Part shown: piece by piece, positions 54,203 through 63,232 of the stretch
How positions within the stretch are numbered: position 1 is the first letter of the stretch
Layout of the letters: each line of letters opens with the position of its first letter
Assembly: GCA_965116115.1 (NCBI GenBank)
Contig: OZ220486.1
Coordinates: 4,464,001-4,528,000, forward strand
Direction: 5' to 3'
Origin: JAPOXR01 sp965116115
GTDB lineage: Bacteria > Pseudomonadota > Alphaproteobacteria > Rhodobacterales > Rhodobacteraceae
DNA: 64,000 bases
Position numbers and translations under genes: made by a program
Notes under the pieces: model-generated
Database searches by the model: none
Told to the model about the DNA's origin: nothing
Seen by the model: the letters and a program-made list of their open reading frames with translations, nothing else

Positions 54203-54762
54203 TCCGGCACGAATTGCTGAAGACCATCATCCCGGTCCTCCGGAATCATCTCGTGGTCTGCAATATCGGCGCGCCTTCACAGGAGCTGTGCGATCTGTGC
54301 GACCAAGACTCCAACTTCTACATGCTCGGCACCATGGGACTGTGTTCCTCAATCGGGTTCGGTCTGGCGCTGGCTCAGGACAACACCGTCATCGCGATCG
54401 ACGGCGACGGATCGGTTTTGACCAACCTCGCGACACTGAGCACCATCGGCAACAACCGGGCCGATAATTTCATCCTGCTGATCATCGACAACGGAAGCTA
54501 CGGCTCCACCGGGGATCAGCCGACATATGCCGGCGGGCGGACCTCTCTCGCCGGAGTCGCCAGAGCCTGCGGGTGCGATCATGTCGTCGAGACCGCGGCG
54601 GGCGGAACGGCATCCGCACTGAAACGCGCGATCGCAGACAAGCGGCAGACGGTCATCGTGGCCAAGTGCGAGTCCGGCAACACCGACGTGCCCGTCATCA
54701 AATTGGATCCGGTCGCAATAATAGAAAGATTCAAAGCGAGCGTCGGCGGAAACCCTGCCTGA
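54199..54762 (+). CDS. comE: Sulfopyruvate decarboxylase, beta subunit
   Basis: A 187-residue TPP-binding half. The TPP/Mg motif GDGSVLTNLATLSTIGNNRA is at 69-88, with LLIIDNGSYGSTGDQPTYAG after. The MLGTMGLCSSIGFGLALAQ segment is typical. Starts within the stop of comD. Downstream enzymes of taurine-type degradation (Xsc, Pta) are not in the window. Confidence 0.87.
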   Translation: MIRHELLKTIIPVLRNHLVVCNIGAPSQELCDLCDQDSNFYMLGTMGLCSSIGFGLALAQDNTVIAIDGDGSVLTNLATLSTIGNNRADNFILLIIDNGSYGSTGDQPTYAGGRTSLAGVARACGCDHVVETAAGGTASALKRAIADKRQTVIVAKCESGNTDVPVIKLDPVAIIERFKASVGGNPA

Positions 54763-55172
54763 CAATTTCCCGCATTCAACCGGGAACTCGGGGCGGAATC
54801 TCGTTAACCATGATCGAAGAAATCCAAGTCTCCGTGAAAGGAAACTCCGCCCGCAGCCTCCCGGAAGCTTTCAAAGTCAAAGCTTCGCAGCCGCACGGGC
54901 ATATCGCCGCGACGCACAGAAAACTCAGAGATCCGCGTATTGTGAGAAACTCATCGCATCACGCAGGTCGCGCGACCGTGACCCAGCCCCTGCCATGATC
55001 ACGGTGCGCATCTCAGCCCCGGAGCCGAGTCAGCTGTCGCTCAGGGGCTGTCTCCCGAGAGCGGCGCCGGCAGCCTCGGGGATATGCCCGGTTTCGGCAA
55101 GACCGATGCCGTCGAACTCTATGCCGCGGTGGACCGGCTTCCAGCCCGTCAAGGCCGGATCGAAACCCGCCC
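54763..55172. other. Degraded stretch before the IS630 copies
   Basis: About 410 bases without a supported gene. The forward frame around 55010-55165 reads an ordinary-looking helical peptide (GLSPESGAGSLGDMPGFGKT) that may be the end of a lost gene; it has no start. Nothing else stands out. Confidence 0.35.
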
Positions 55173-56510
55173 AGCAGTCTGACACAGCGGGAACGATGGC
55201 AACAGGTATTCAGCGGACACTCTGGTTTTCGGCTGTAGACTTTCCATTGAGATTGCGGTAGCGGTTTCAGTCTGAGCAAAGACAAAAAGCTGTCAGCCGG
55301 GCATTTCAGCCGGATTCCAGTCAGGAATCCAAGCGTCTGCGGACTGCTCCGCGCCGGCGGCGTTCAGACAGGCGGGAAGCGATGAAGGATCAACAGGAAC
55401 AGACCGGCCGCAAGATATGGCGTGTGCGGCTTGAAGATCATGAACGGGCCGAGCTGGAGGAGATCGTTTCTTCCGGCCGGGGTCCGGCCGAGCGGCGGCG
55501 GCGGGCGCACATTCTTCTTCTCACGGACGAGAACCGGGAGAGCGGGGCGCGCACCGATGCCGACGCCGCTGATTCCGTCGGGGTCGGCACGGCGACGGTC
55601 GAGCGGCTCCGCCGGCGTTTCGTCGAGGAGGGGATGGCGGCCTTGGAGCGCAGGCCGCAGTTGAACCGCGCTCCCCCCAAGCTTGACGGCGAGAGCGAGG
55701 CGAAGCTGAAGATGATCGCCCGCTCGCAACCTCCCGAAGGGCGTTCCTCGTGGACGCTTCAGCTGCTCGGCGAGCGGCTGGTCGCACTGAATGTCGTTGA
55801 CAGCATTTCCCGGGAGACGGTCAGGCGGACATTGAAAAAATGATTTGACACCGCACCTTGACGAGATGCCGGCGCATTCCGGTGGGGAAAAGCGGCGATT
55901 TCGCATGTTTGATGAAGTATGTGCTTGATGTCTGTCAGCGGCATTCGACGAGGACGAGATCCCGGCCTGCACAGCCGAGGCTTTGAGACAGCGGACGAAG
56001 GAGGTACGCGCGGCTTCTCCGACCGCTCCCGGCCGGCGCGCTTCGGCCGCGGATACGAGCGCAACGGGACGGCGGACCTGTTCATGATCCATGCGCCGTT
56101 TTCAGCCCAGCGGCATGTCAAGATCGCCGACCGCCGGACGAAGAAAGATTTCGCCGGACTTCTCAGGGACATCGCCGATGTCTGCTTCCCCGGCAAAAAG
56201 ATCGTGCCGGCTGCAGCTGACCTCAATGCGCATGAGCTGTCGAGCCTTTACCATGCTTTCCCGCTGGAGCAGGCCGGCAGGCTCCGCAAACGTTTTGAGA
56301 TCCATATGCGCCGAAACACGGCAGCCGGCTGAACATCACCAAGAGCGGAATCAGCGTGCTGAGCCGCCAGTGCCTGTCCCGGCGCATCCCGGACCGGGAG
56401 ACGCTCTGCCGCGAGGTCTCGGCGCAGCGGAAAGCGCGCAATGCCGACCCGGCGCCGGTCAAACAGCGGTTCACCGCCGAAGACGCGCGTACTGAACTGC
56501 ACTCTCTGTA
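55173..56510 (+). mobile_element. IS630-family element copy D, truncated at its right end
   Basis: The left end begins near 55173 (GCAGTCTGACACAGCGGGAA), the same terminal segment as copy C. The gene runs forward, but the last ~90 bases and the right end are missing: at 56510 the sequence changes into the IS982 element. Confidence 0.75.
55382..56510 (+). pseudogene. IS630-family transposase, copy D
   Basis: The first 153 codons are open and give the helix-turn-helix half (SVGVGTATVERLRRRFVEEG, SISRETVRRTLKK). A TGA at 55841 stands where other copies have CGA. The DDE half continues with further frame changes: RTKKDFAGLLRDIADVCFPG, LYHAFPLEQAGRLRKRFEIH, RQCLSRRIPDRETLCRE. Inactive. Confidence 0.75.
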
Positions 56511-57479
56511 TAACCTCAGTTCTGTTTAAGCGGTCGCTTTCATTTTCGGCTTGTTCGGGGTGAGCTGGTATGCAGCGACAGCTGAGAGGATGTGCACCAT
56601 TGCGTTAGTCGGCGAGCGATGGCGGGTATGGACGAGACCGAGCTGCGATTTGAGCGCGTCAAAGACGGTTTCGACGATGAATCGTCTGCGCAGCAGGAGC
56701 TTGTCGATCATCGGCATGAGATAGTTCTTCATGTTCTTTCGGATGCCGGTGATCAGCTGCAGCCCGCGCTGCCGCAGCTTCATGAACAGCTTTTTCGAGA
56801 TATAACCCTTGTCCGCGAAGATTTCGCCTTTCAAACCGCGGCTCACAGCGTCGAGCACGGCGCGGTCATCGACATTGCCCGGCGTGATCTTCAGCGCTGT
56901 GATCTCACTCTTGTCATTGATGATGACATGCAGCTTGAAGCCGTAAAACCAGACTGTGGAAGTGCGCCCGCGCGCGGCCAGTCCGGCGAATGCCTTGTTG
57001 CGGCTGATCCTGCGGTTACAGCAGACCGGTATATGGCTGCTGTCAGCGATGTAGACGCCGGTCTTTTCACCCGAAAGGCAGTGCATCAGCAGGCACAGCG
57101 GCATGAACAGGCGCGGCTGCAGCGTCACGAAACGGCCATAGCTCGGCAACTCGCCGAACAGGCCGCGGCAGCGCTGGCATACGCCGTACAGGTAGAACAG
57201 CTTGAAGCAGCGAAACCCGCTCAAATGAAAAAACACCATGATGAACAGCATCTCCGACATGGAGAGCTTCCTGGTCCTGCGCCGCTTCGCGGAGCTGGTG
57301 ATCAGGCAGTGTTTTTACTGTTCTTCGTAGACTTTCATGAAATCATCGAGACAGGTGAACAAGGCTTCTTTATGAATGTGCACGGGGGATCTCCAGTTTG
57401 ATAAACTACTGAAACCGTGAATCATTTTTCAAGAGATTTGAGAATCCCCTGACTGAAACCTTAAACAGAACTGGGGTTA
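56511..57479 (-). mobile_element. IS982-family element, 969 bp
   Basis: Ends are 20-bp inverted repeats with one mismatch: TAACCTCAGTTCTGTTTAAG at 56511-56530 and its complement at 57460-57479. There is no target duplication (left flank ...CTCTGTA, right flank AGATACAG...). It separates the truncated IS630 copies D and A, so it probably caused a deletion or was part of a recombination between copies. Confidence 0.8.
56526..57383 (-). pseudogene. IS982-family transposase with one in-frame stop near its N-terminus
   Basis: From MSEMLF at 57260 the frame is open for 244 residues: FHLSGFRCFKLFYLYGVCQR, ADSSHIPVCCNRRI (first Asp), GNVDDRAVLDA, FADKGYISKKLF, RFIVETVFDALK (final Glu) and HTRHRSPTNAM. 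The GTG at 57383, after GGAGAT, starts the N-terminal 22 codons (ALFTCLDDFMKVYEEQ), then TAA at 57315-57317. A single base change probably inactivates it, unless translation starts at 57260. Confidence 0.75.
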
Positions 57480-58216
57480 AGATACAGCATGTGCGGCTCG
57501 AAGATCATGAAAGGGCCGAATCAGCGCAGATCGTCTCATCCGGTCGGGGTTCGGCCGAGCGGCGGCGGGCGCATGTCCTTCTTCTCACGGATGAGAACCG
57601 GGAGAGCGGCGGGCGCACTGATGCTGACGCCGCCGATTCCGTCGGGGTCGGCACGGCGACGGTCGAGCGGCTCCGCCGGCGTTTCGTCGAGGAGGGTACA
57701 GCAGCTTCAGGCACAGGCCGCAGTTGAACCGCGCTCCTCCGAAGCTTGACGGCGAGGGCGAGGCGAAGCTGACGATGATCGCCTGTTCGGAACCTCCCGA
57801 AGGGCGTTCCTCACAGCCGCCAGCGCTGCTCGGCGAGCGGCTGGTCGCGTTGAATGTCGTCGATTGCATTTCCCGGGAAACGGTCAGGAGGACATTAAAA
57901 AAACGATTTGAAACCGCATCTTACGCGGTGCCGGCGCATTCCTGCGGAGAACAGCGGCGACTTCGCATGCTCGATGGAGGATGTGCTCAGGGTCTGTCAG
58001 CGGAAATTCAGCGAGGACGAGGTCCTGGTCTGCACAGCCGAGGCTCTGGAAAGCGGATGAAGGAGGTCCGCACGGCTTTGCCGACCGCTCCCGGCCGGCC
58101 GGCGCGCTTCGACTGCGAATACGAGCGCAACGGGACAGCGAATCTGTTCATGGTTCATGCGCCGCTTTCAGGCCAGGGCATGTCAAAATCACCGACCGCC
58201 GGACGAAGAAAGATTT
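57480..58216 (+). pseudogene. IS630-family transposase copy A, left part
   Basis: This copy lacks its first ~300 bases (replaced by IS982). It carries the helix-turn-helix half (HERAESAQIVSSGRGSAERR, GVGTATVERLRRRFVEEG) and the start of the DDE half, with several frame changes, up to DRRTKKD at 58209. There a MITE with an inner IS630 interrupts it; the gene resumes at 59737. Confidence 0.7.
58209..58216. repeat. Target-site duplication of the MITE in copy A, left copy
   Basis: AAAGATTT, repeated at 59737-59744 right after the MITE. Confidence 0.75.
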
Positions 58217-58226
58217 GGGGATTATA

Positions 58227-59526
58227 CCAAACCAAAAAAGTAATCACCGATGGGCCTTGCTGTTCTGTTTCAGATTTTTGCCTGATCGCGCTTGGTGATA
58301 CGCATGATCTCCTCGGTTTCGCAGGTGAAGTCTTCCTGCACTTGCGTTACGGTTTCCCTGACATGCCCGGCGCTCTCGAACACCCGGTTCGCAAAGTGTC
58401 GATGCTTCAGAACAGAGAAGACCGTCTCGACCGGATTCAGTTCCGGACCGCAGGGCGGCAGCCGGAGCAGCGAGACGTTCGACGGGATTTCGATATCCTT
58501 CGACCTGTGCCGGCCTGCCCCGTCCAAGGCTGTCACGGCGTGTTTGCCTTCGGGAAGCTCCCTGCCGACATCCTGCGGATGACGGTTCATTTCCTCGGTG
58601 TTCGCCTTGTCGCACACATGTCCGACCGCATTTCCGGTCTCCGGACAGGCTGCCGGGAACAGGCAGACATAGCCGTACCGGTAATCCCGCCGGATGCGCG
58701 GACGCGTTCCCTTCCGGGCCTGAATGCGTGACAGCATCCCCTTCTGACCGATCCGGGCCTCGTCTTGGAAGTACATGAGAACATCCTCGCTTGATACGTT
58801 CCCGGGGAGGACCGTCCAGCCTGACTCACTGAATTCATCACGGAATTTCTTCTGAGCCTCGGGGTTCGTCTCAGGATGAATCGGCCGCGGGGACACATGC
58901 CGGAAACCGGGACGGTGAAGCATCCGGCGCACGCCTTCCGCAGTGAAATCCGCGGCGAAACAGCGCTTTATCCACTCTTGGACCGCAGCAACTGTCCAGC
59001 GGGATGCTTCATCCGTTTCAGGGTCCGGGCCGGCATCAATCCACGATGCGAGTCGCGCAGTCCGGCTTTCGTTCAGCTTCGGCGAACGGCCCGGGCGTGC
59101 CGCATCGCGCAAGCCGTCAATACCGGATCGATTGCAGCGGACAAACTGTTCACGCAGGGTCTGAGCATCAACGCCGGCACGACGCGATATCTCGGCGCGG
59201 GACAAGACGTCTTCGATCGTCAGCGCTGTCGCCCGCAAACGATGCCGGCAGTCTCGCAACTTGTAAGATGACGCTGATCGGCGCAGGTTTTCAGGGGTGC
59301 GGCCGGTGCGCGTAACGGCGATTTTCGCAGGCATACATTCCTCCTTCCGCGTTCTCGACAAACATGGAATAGAGGACAAACGCGCCGATCACATCTGACA
59401 TATAGGATGAGAATGCGACTCATCCCTATGAGTCATCTATTGGTTGCTTTGGTATTATCAGGCACGATCAGGTGAAAATCTGAAACAGAACAGCAAGGCC
59501 CATCGGTGATTACTTTTTTGGTTTGG
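58227..59526 (-). mobile_element. IS630-family element copy B, 1300 bp, inserted in the MITE
   Basis: Inverted repeats of about 60 bases (58227 onward and to 59526, starting CCAAACCAAAAAAGTAATCA) bound it, with TA at 58225-58226 and 59527-59528, the target duplication of this family. One apparently intact transposase on the reverse strand. Different from copies A, C and D in both gene and ends. Confidence 0.85.
58270..59334 (-). CDS. IS630-family transposase, copy B
   Basis: About 354 residues. N-terminal helix-turn-helix domains (EDVLSRAEISRRAGVDAQTL), then SRWTVAAVQEWIKRCFAADF and the DDE_3 catalytic core: DVLMYFQDEARIGQKG (first Asp), VTALDGAGRHRSKDIE (second Asp) and RLPPCGPELNPVETVFSVLK (Glu). 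The frame is open to 59379; MPAKIAVTRTG at 59334 is a likely start. Appears intact. Confidence 0.85.
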   Translation of the reverse strand: MPAKIAVTRTGRTPENLRRSASSYKLRDCRHRLRATALTIEDVLSRAEISRRAGVDAQTLREQFVRCNRSGIDGLRDAARPGRSPKLNESRTARLASWIDAGPDPETDEASRWTVAAVQEWIKRCFAADFTAEGVRRMLHRPGFRHVSPRPIHPETNPEAQKKFRDEFSESGWTVLPGNVSSEDVLMYFQDEARIGQKGMLSRIQARKGTRPRIRRDYRYGYVCLFPAACPETGNAVGHVCDKANTEEMNRHPQDVGRELPEGKHAVTALDGAGRHRSKDIEIPSNVSLLRLPPCGPELNPVETVFSVLKHRHFANRVFESAGHVRETVTQVQEDFTCETEEIMRITKRDQAKI

Positions 59527-59736
59527 TATTATATACTTGATCGAGCAGCCGACAATCCTTGATATGAATCAAAGAAAGCATTAAGAACCAGAGGTGATTA
59601 ACCTCCGCTATAAGGACGCAACGCCAGAGATAGTGGCCAGCGCGCTCTTGCGTCCGGTGCGGTACGAGAAGACCGAGGATGACGAACCATCCCCGACTAC
59701 AGCCAACTCTAATGTTCGGTTAAGTATGTAATCCCC

Positions 59737-60123
59737 AAAGATTTCGCCGAGCTCCTCAGGGATATCGCCGATGTTCACTTCCCCGGCAAAAAAATCGTGC
59801 CAGCCATGGACAACGCATGAGCTGTCGAGTCTTTACCATGCTTTCCCGCCGGAGCAGGCCAGCAGGCTCTGCGAGCGTTTCGAAGTCCATCATGCGCCGA
59901 AACACGGCAGCTGGCTGAACATCGCCGAGAGCGAAATCAGCGTGTTGAACCGTCAATGCCTGTCCCGGCGTATCGCGGATCGGGAGACGCTCTGCCGGGA
60001 GGTCGCGGCGCAGCAGGAAGTGCGCAATACCGACCCGGCCCCGGTCAAACAGCGGTTCACTGCCGAAGATGCGCGTATCAAACTGCACTCGCTGTAGCTG
60101 TCAATACAACAATGACAGACTGC
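59737..60123 (+). pseudogene. IS630-family transposase copy A, right part and right end
   Basis: After the MITE the gene resumes with DFAELLRDIADVHFPGKKIV, LYHAFPPEQASRLCERFEVH, HAPKHGSWLNIAES (Glu region) and RQCLSRRIADRETLCRE, ending with KLHSL at 60097. The right terminal segment GACAGACTGC and a TA follow at 60114-60125. Confidence 0.75.
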
Positions 60124-60276
60124 TAGGCTCCTGATCTCAAACAAAGATGATACGGATCTCGATCCAGGCAGCTGTTCAGGACGCTGGGACCGGGAAAACC
60201 GGGCCGGCCATGCTAACGGTTCCATAAACCACGTTAAATTCGGCCCGACCCGGCTCAGCGGGGACGAAAGTCCTCG

Positions 60277-60310
60277 CCTCCCCTTGCCGGCAACCGCCGG
60301 CAAGGGGAGG
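60277..60310. repeat. Perfect palindrome, 15-bp stem with 4-base loop
   Basis: CCTCCCCTTGCCGGC pairs exactly with GCCGGCAAGGGGAGG, loop AACC. No T run follows. It resembles a bacterial interspersed palindrome or a factor-assisted terminator. It directly adjoins the 120-bp dispersed repeat. Confidence 0.65.
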
Positions 60311-60430
60311 CCGCGACAGGATAGCACGGCGGCGGGAACGATGAAATAAAAGTTTGCTGCAGCCTCGCGCCGCATGCACCCCTGTGGATAACTCCTGACG
60401 GAATTATCCTTGGTTTGATTCATATGAGTT
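60311..60430 (-). repeat. Dispersed ~120-bp repeat, copy 2
   Basis: Reverse strand matches 34670-34788 from AACTCATATGAATCAAACCA through GGAGTTATCCA and GGCTGCAGCAAACTTTTA to CTGTCGCGG, with some substitutions. The palindrome at 60277 follows the distal end only in this copy. Confidence 0.65.
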
Positions 60431-60448
60431 GAAAAACCCCTGACCGGG

Positions 60449-60850
60449 ATGGACGGGCCGCAAGCCGCCCCTGCCGCCGAATGGTGGGGTCAGTTCACCG
60501 ACGCCGAACGCGACGAATGGCGCGACAAGGTGGGCCGGTTCATGGTCGGGAAAAATGGCGAAGAAGTGCGGATTCGCGGGAAACGAACCGAGCGCAGGGA
60601 TAGTGACATTGCCAAAGATGCCTATGACCACACGGTCACCCACGTTCACTGACCGGTCAGTGACCGTGGATACCCCGGAAACGCTGGCGAAACTGGCAGC
60701 AGAAGCTCGTGCGGACGCGGCGGAACGGGCGCGGGATCAGGCTGAGACCGACCGGAATCATTGGCGTGACATGGCTGAAAAACCGGCAGAGCGTCGCCGA
60801 AGCCGGTGGCCGTGGCAATGCTTGCATTTTTTGCAAGCATGTCTTATCTG
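60449..60850 (+). other. Fragments of one or two small genes upstream of hicA
   Basis: A forward frame 60449-60652 gives a 67-residue charged peptide with WWGQFTDAERDEWRDKVGRF and DSDIAKDAYDHT. An overlapping frame from about 60630 gives TLAKLAAEARADAAERARDQ then AETDRNHWRDMAEKPAERRR, a helical tail common in plasmid and mobile-element DNA-binding proteins. They look like pieces of eroded accessory genes. No confident product. Confidence 0.35.
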
Positions 60851-60855
60851 ACCTC

Positions 60856-61113
60856 ATGCACAACAAACACCGCAAAACCCTTGCGACGGTTTTCACCGAC
60901 CCGGTGTCAGCAACGGTCGAATGATCCGCTATCGAAAATCTGCTGATCGCAGCCGGGGCGCGGGTGATCGAAGGCAGCGGCTCACGGGTCCGCTTCGAGA
61001 AGGACGGCGAAGTCGAAACCTTCCACCGCCCGCACCCGGCCAAGGAAGCCAAGCGGTATCAGGTCCGCGCCGCCCGCACGTTTTTGGAAAGGATCGGAGT
61101 CACACCACGATGA
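60856..61113 (+). pseudogene. hicA: HicA-type toxin with one in-frame TGA
   Basis: Eighty-five codons from ATG 60856 to TGA 61111: HNKHRKTLATVFTDPVSATV, E, then TGA at 60922-60924, then SAIENLLIAAGARVIEGSGS, RVRFEKDGEVETFHRPHPAK and ARTFLERIGVTPR. Most relatives have Trp (TGG) at the TGA position, so one base change broke it. HicA is a small double-stranded RNA-binding-fold mRNA interferase. Its stop overlaps the start of hicB (ATGA). Confidence 0.78.
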
Positions 61114-61451
61114 CGAACACCATGACCTACAAAGGCTATTCTGCCCGCATCGAATACGACGACGAGGACGGCATTCTGACCGGCCAGATCGCGGGCATCC
61201 GCGACGGGATAGGTTTCCACGCTGACAACGTGGAGGAGCTGCGCGCCGCATTTCACGAGGCCGTGGATGACTACATCGAAACCTGTGCCAAGATCAGCAA
61301 GGACCCCCAGAAGCCCTATTCTGGCCGGGTCATGTTCCGCGTCGATCCCGATGTTCACCGAAAAGCCGCTCTGGCGGCGGAACTGGCGGGCAAAAGCCTC
61401 AACCAATGGGCCGAGGACGTGCTGGACCGCGCTGCACGTGAGACGGTCTAG
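61110..61451 (+). CDS. hicB: HicB-type antitoxin
   Basis: A 113-residue antitoxin: N-terminal partial RNase H fold (YKGYSARIEYDDEDGILTGQ, FHADNVEELRAAFHEAVDDY) and C-terminal ribbon-helix-helix segment (SGRVMFRVDPDVHRKAALAA, ELAGKSLNQWAEDVLDRAA) for operator binding. Starts inside the stop codon of hicA. The stop TAG is formed at the junction with the IS630 copy C (TA target plus first element base). Confidence 0.85.
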   Translation: MTNTMTYKGYSARIEYDDEDGILTGQIAGIRDGIGFHADNVEELRAAFHEAVDDYIETCAKISKDPQKPYSGRVMFRVDPDVHRKAALAAELAGKSLNQWAEDVLDRAARETV

Positions 61452-62813
61452 TAGTATGTCATTGTTATATTGACAGCTACAGGGAATGCAGTTTGATGCG
61501 CGCATCTTCGGCGGTGAACCGCTGTTTGACCGGGGCCGGGTCGGCGTTGCGCGCTTTTTCCCATGCCGAAACCTCGCGGCAGAGCGTCTCCCGGTCGGGG
61601 ATGCGCCGGGACAGGCGCTGACGGCTCAGCACGCTGATTCCGCTCTCGGCGATGTTCAGCCGGGTGCCGTGTTTCGGCGTGTGATGAACTTCGAAGCGCT
61701 CGTAGAGCCTGCCCGCCTGCTCCGGCGGAAAAGCATGGTAAAGACTCGACAGCTTGTGCGTGTTAAGGTTGGCTGTCACCAGCACGATTTTTTTGCCGGG
61801 GAAGTGAATATCGGCGATATCCCTGAGGAGCTCGGCGAAATCTTTCTTCGTCCGGCGGTCGGTGATTTTGACATGCCCTGGCCCGCAAGCGGCGCATGAA
61901 CCATGAACAGATTCGCCGTCCCGTTGCGCTCGTATTCGCAGTCGAAGCGCGCCGGTCGGCCGGGAGCGGTCGGCAAAGCCGTGCGGACCTCCTTCGTCCG
62001 CTTTCTCAGAGCCTCGGCTGTGCAGACCAGGACCTCGTCCCCGCTGAACTTCCGCTGATAAACCCTGAGCACATCCTCCATCGAGCATGCGAAGTCGCCG
62101 CTGTTCTCCGCCGGAATGCACTGACACCGCGTAAGGTGCGGTTTCAAATCGTTTTTTTAATGTCCTCCTGACCGTCTCCCGGGAAATGCTGTCAACGACA
62201 TTCAACGCGGCTGACCGCTCGCCGAGCAGGGCCGGCGGCTGTGAGGAACGCCCCTCGGGAGGTTCCGAACAGGCGATCATCATCAGCTTCGCCTTGCCCT
62301 CGCCGTTAAGCTTCGGAGGAACGCGGTTCAACCGCGGCCTGCGCCTGAGGCCGCTATACCCTCCTCGACAAAACACCGGCGGAGCCGCTCGACCGTCGCC
62401 GTGCCGACCCCGACGGAATCGGCGGCGTCGGCATCGGTGCGCGCGCCGCTCTTCCGGTTCTGATCCGTGAGAAGAAGGACATGCGCCCGCCGCCGCTCGG
62501 CTGAACCCTGGCCGGATGAGACGATCTCCGCTGGTTCGGCCCGTTCATGGTCTTCGAGCCGCACATGCTGTATCTTGCGTCCGGTTTGTTCCTGTCAGTC
62601 CGTCATAGCTTCCCGCCTCTTTTGAATCGCCGTCCGCGCGAAACAGGCTTCAGCCGCTGGATTCCTGCTCAGAATCCAGCTGAAATGCCCGGCCGACAGC
62701 ATTTGTCTTCGTTCAGACTGAAGCTGCTGCTGCAATTTCAACGAAGAGTCAATAGCCGGGGTCAGGCCGTCTGCCGAACACTGATTAGCATCATTCCCGC
62801 TGTGTCAGACTGC
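61451..62813 (-). mobile_element. IS630-family element copy C, full length
   Basis: Ends are related to those of copies A and D (GCAGTCTGACACAGCGGGAA at the 62813 side, TGTCATTGTTATATTGACAG at the 61451 side), with TA at 61449-61450 and 62814-62815. The element was inserted at the CTAG shared by the stop codons of hicB and the pemK-like gene. Carries a frame-broken transposase. Confidence 0.8.
61477..62606 (-). pseudogene. IS630-family transposase, copy C
   Basis: The N-terminal piece (62328-62564: MRLEDHERAEPAEIVSSGQG, GVGTATVERLRRCFVEEG) is in a different frame from the rest. The remainder (61477-62376) reads RETVRRTLKKRFETAPYAV, with a shifted section, then RTKKDFAELLRDIADIHFPG, LVTANLNTHKLSSLYHAFPP and ISVLSRQRLSRRIPDRETLC. 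At least two frame changes. In some IS630 relatives one frameshift is programmed, but the position here does not suggest it. Confidence 0.72.
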
Positions 62814-63232
62814 TAGGTTCGGTTCGACAGCCTTATTCTACTGGCAAAACGAAGGCGCTGTACTCCGCGCAAGATCGCGTCGGTAAAGGCCGGACTGAAC
62901 GATCCGCGGGCCGAGCGCTCTTCGAGTATATAGGAAGCCTCGAGAATGTCGGCATTCAGTTCGTCCAGAATGACCCAGAGCTGCAGATTGGTGTCGAGGC
63001 TTGCACGCCGGGCCTCGGTCTCCGGTATTTCCAAGGCAACCCGCCCCCGATCCGGGGCTTTGCTGGTGATCGGCGCGATGAACATGACGTGATGACCGGT
63101 CTCGTTCTTGACAACGATCACCACGCAGCTTGGCCTTTTCTTCCGTCCTTCTGTCTCTCCAAGATCCGCCTGCCACTTCCAAAGATAATGGTAGTCGAAT
63201 ACCTGTCCGGCGACAGGGAAATCAGCGGTCAC
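62813..63232 (-). CDS. PemK/MazF-like toxin
   Basis: A 139-residue protein starting at GTG 63232 (VTADFPVAGQVFDYHYLWKW), with GETEGRKKRPSCVVIVVKNE, VMFIAPITSKAPDRGRVALE and LDTNLQLWVILDELNADILE. The GRKKRPS..V..V pattern and beta-rich core fit the PemK-like growth-inhibitor group. The start overlaps the end of the antitoxin remnant, as in operonic pairs. The stop codon TAG is at the IS630 junction. The frame is intact although its antitoxin is broken. Confidence 0.7.
   Translation of the reverse strand: MTADFPVAGQVFDYHYLWKWQADLGETEGRKKRPSCVVIVVKNETGHHVMFIAPITSKAPDRGRVALEIPETEARRASLDTNLQLWVILDELNADILEASYILEERSARGSFSPAFTDAILRGVQRLRFASRIRLSNRT

Larger units (their letters stand above)
58217..59736. 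mobile_element. MITE (~218 bp without insert) split by an IS630 element
   Basis: The outer ends are GGGGATTA at 58217 and its complement TAATCCCC at 59729-59736. An 8-bp duplication AAAGATTT flanks the whole. Removing the inner 1300-bp IS630 and one TA leaves about 218 bases with no coding potential. The ends continue similar inward (TATACTT against CATACTT), so this is a small non-autonomous element. Confidence 0.7.

Noticed and set aside
60856..61113. TGA in hicA at a Trp position might mean that TGA codes for Trp in this organism
   Set aside because: All intact genes here use TGG for Trp and several end with TGA (for example hicA itself, cysQ, dnaK). TAG codons break other toxin genes too. 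Simple mutation is the better explanation.
61477..62606. Programmed frameshift in IS630 copy C
   Set aside because: No slippery run at the frame change, and the other copies show different lesions, so decay is more likely.
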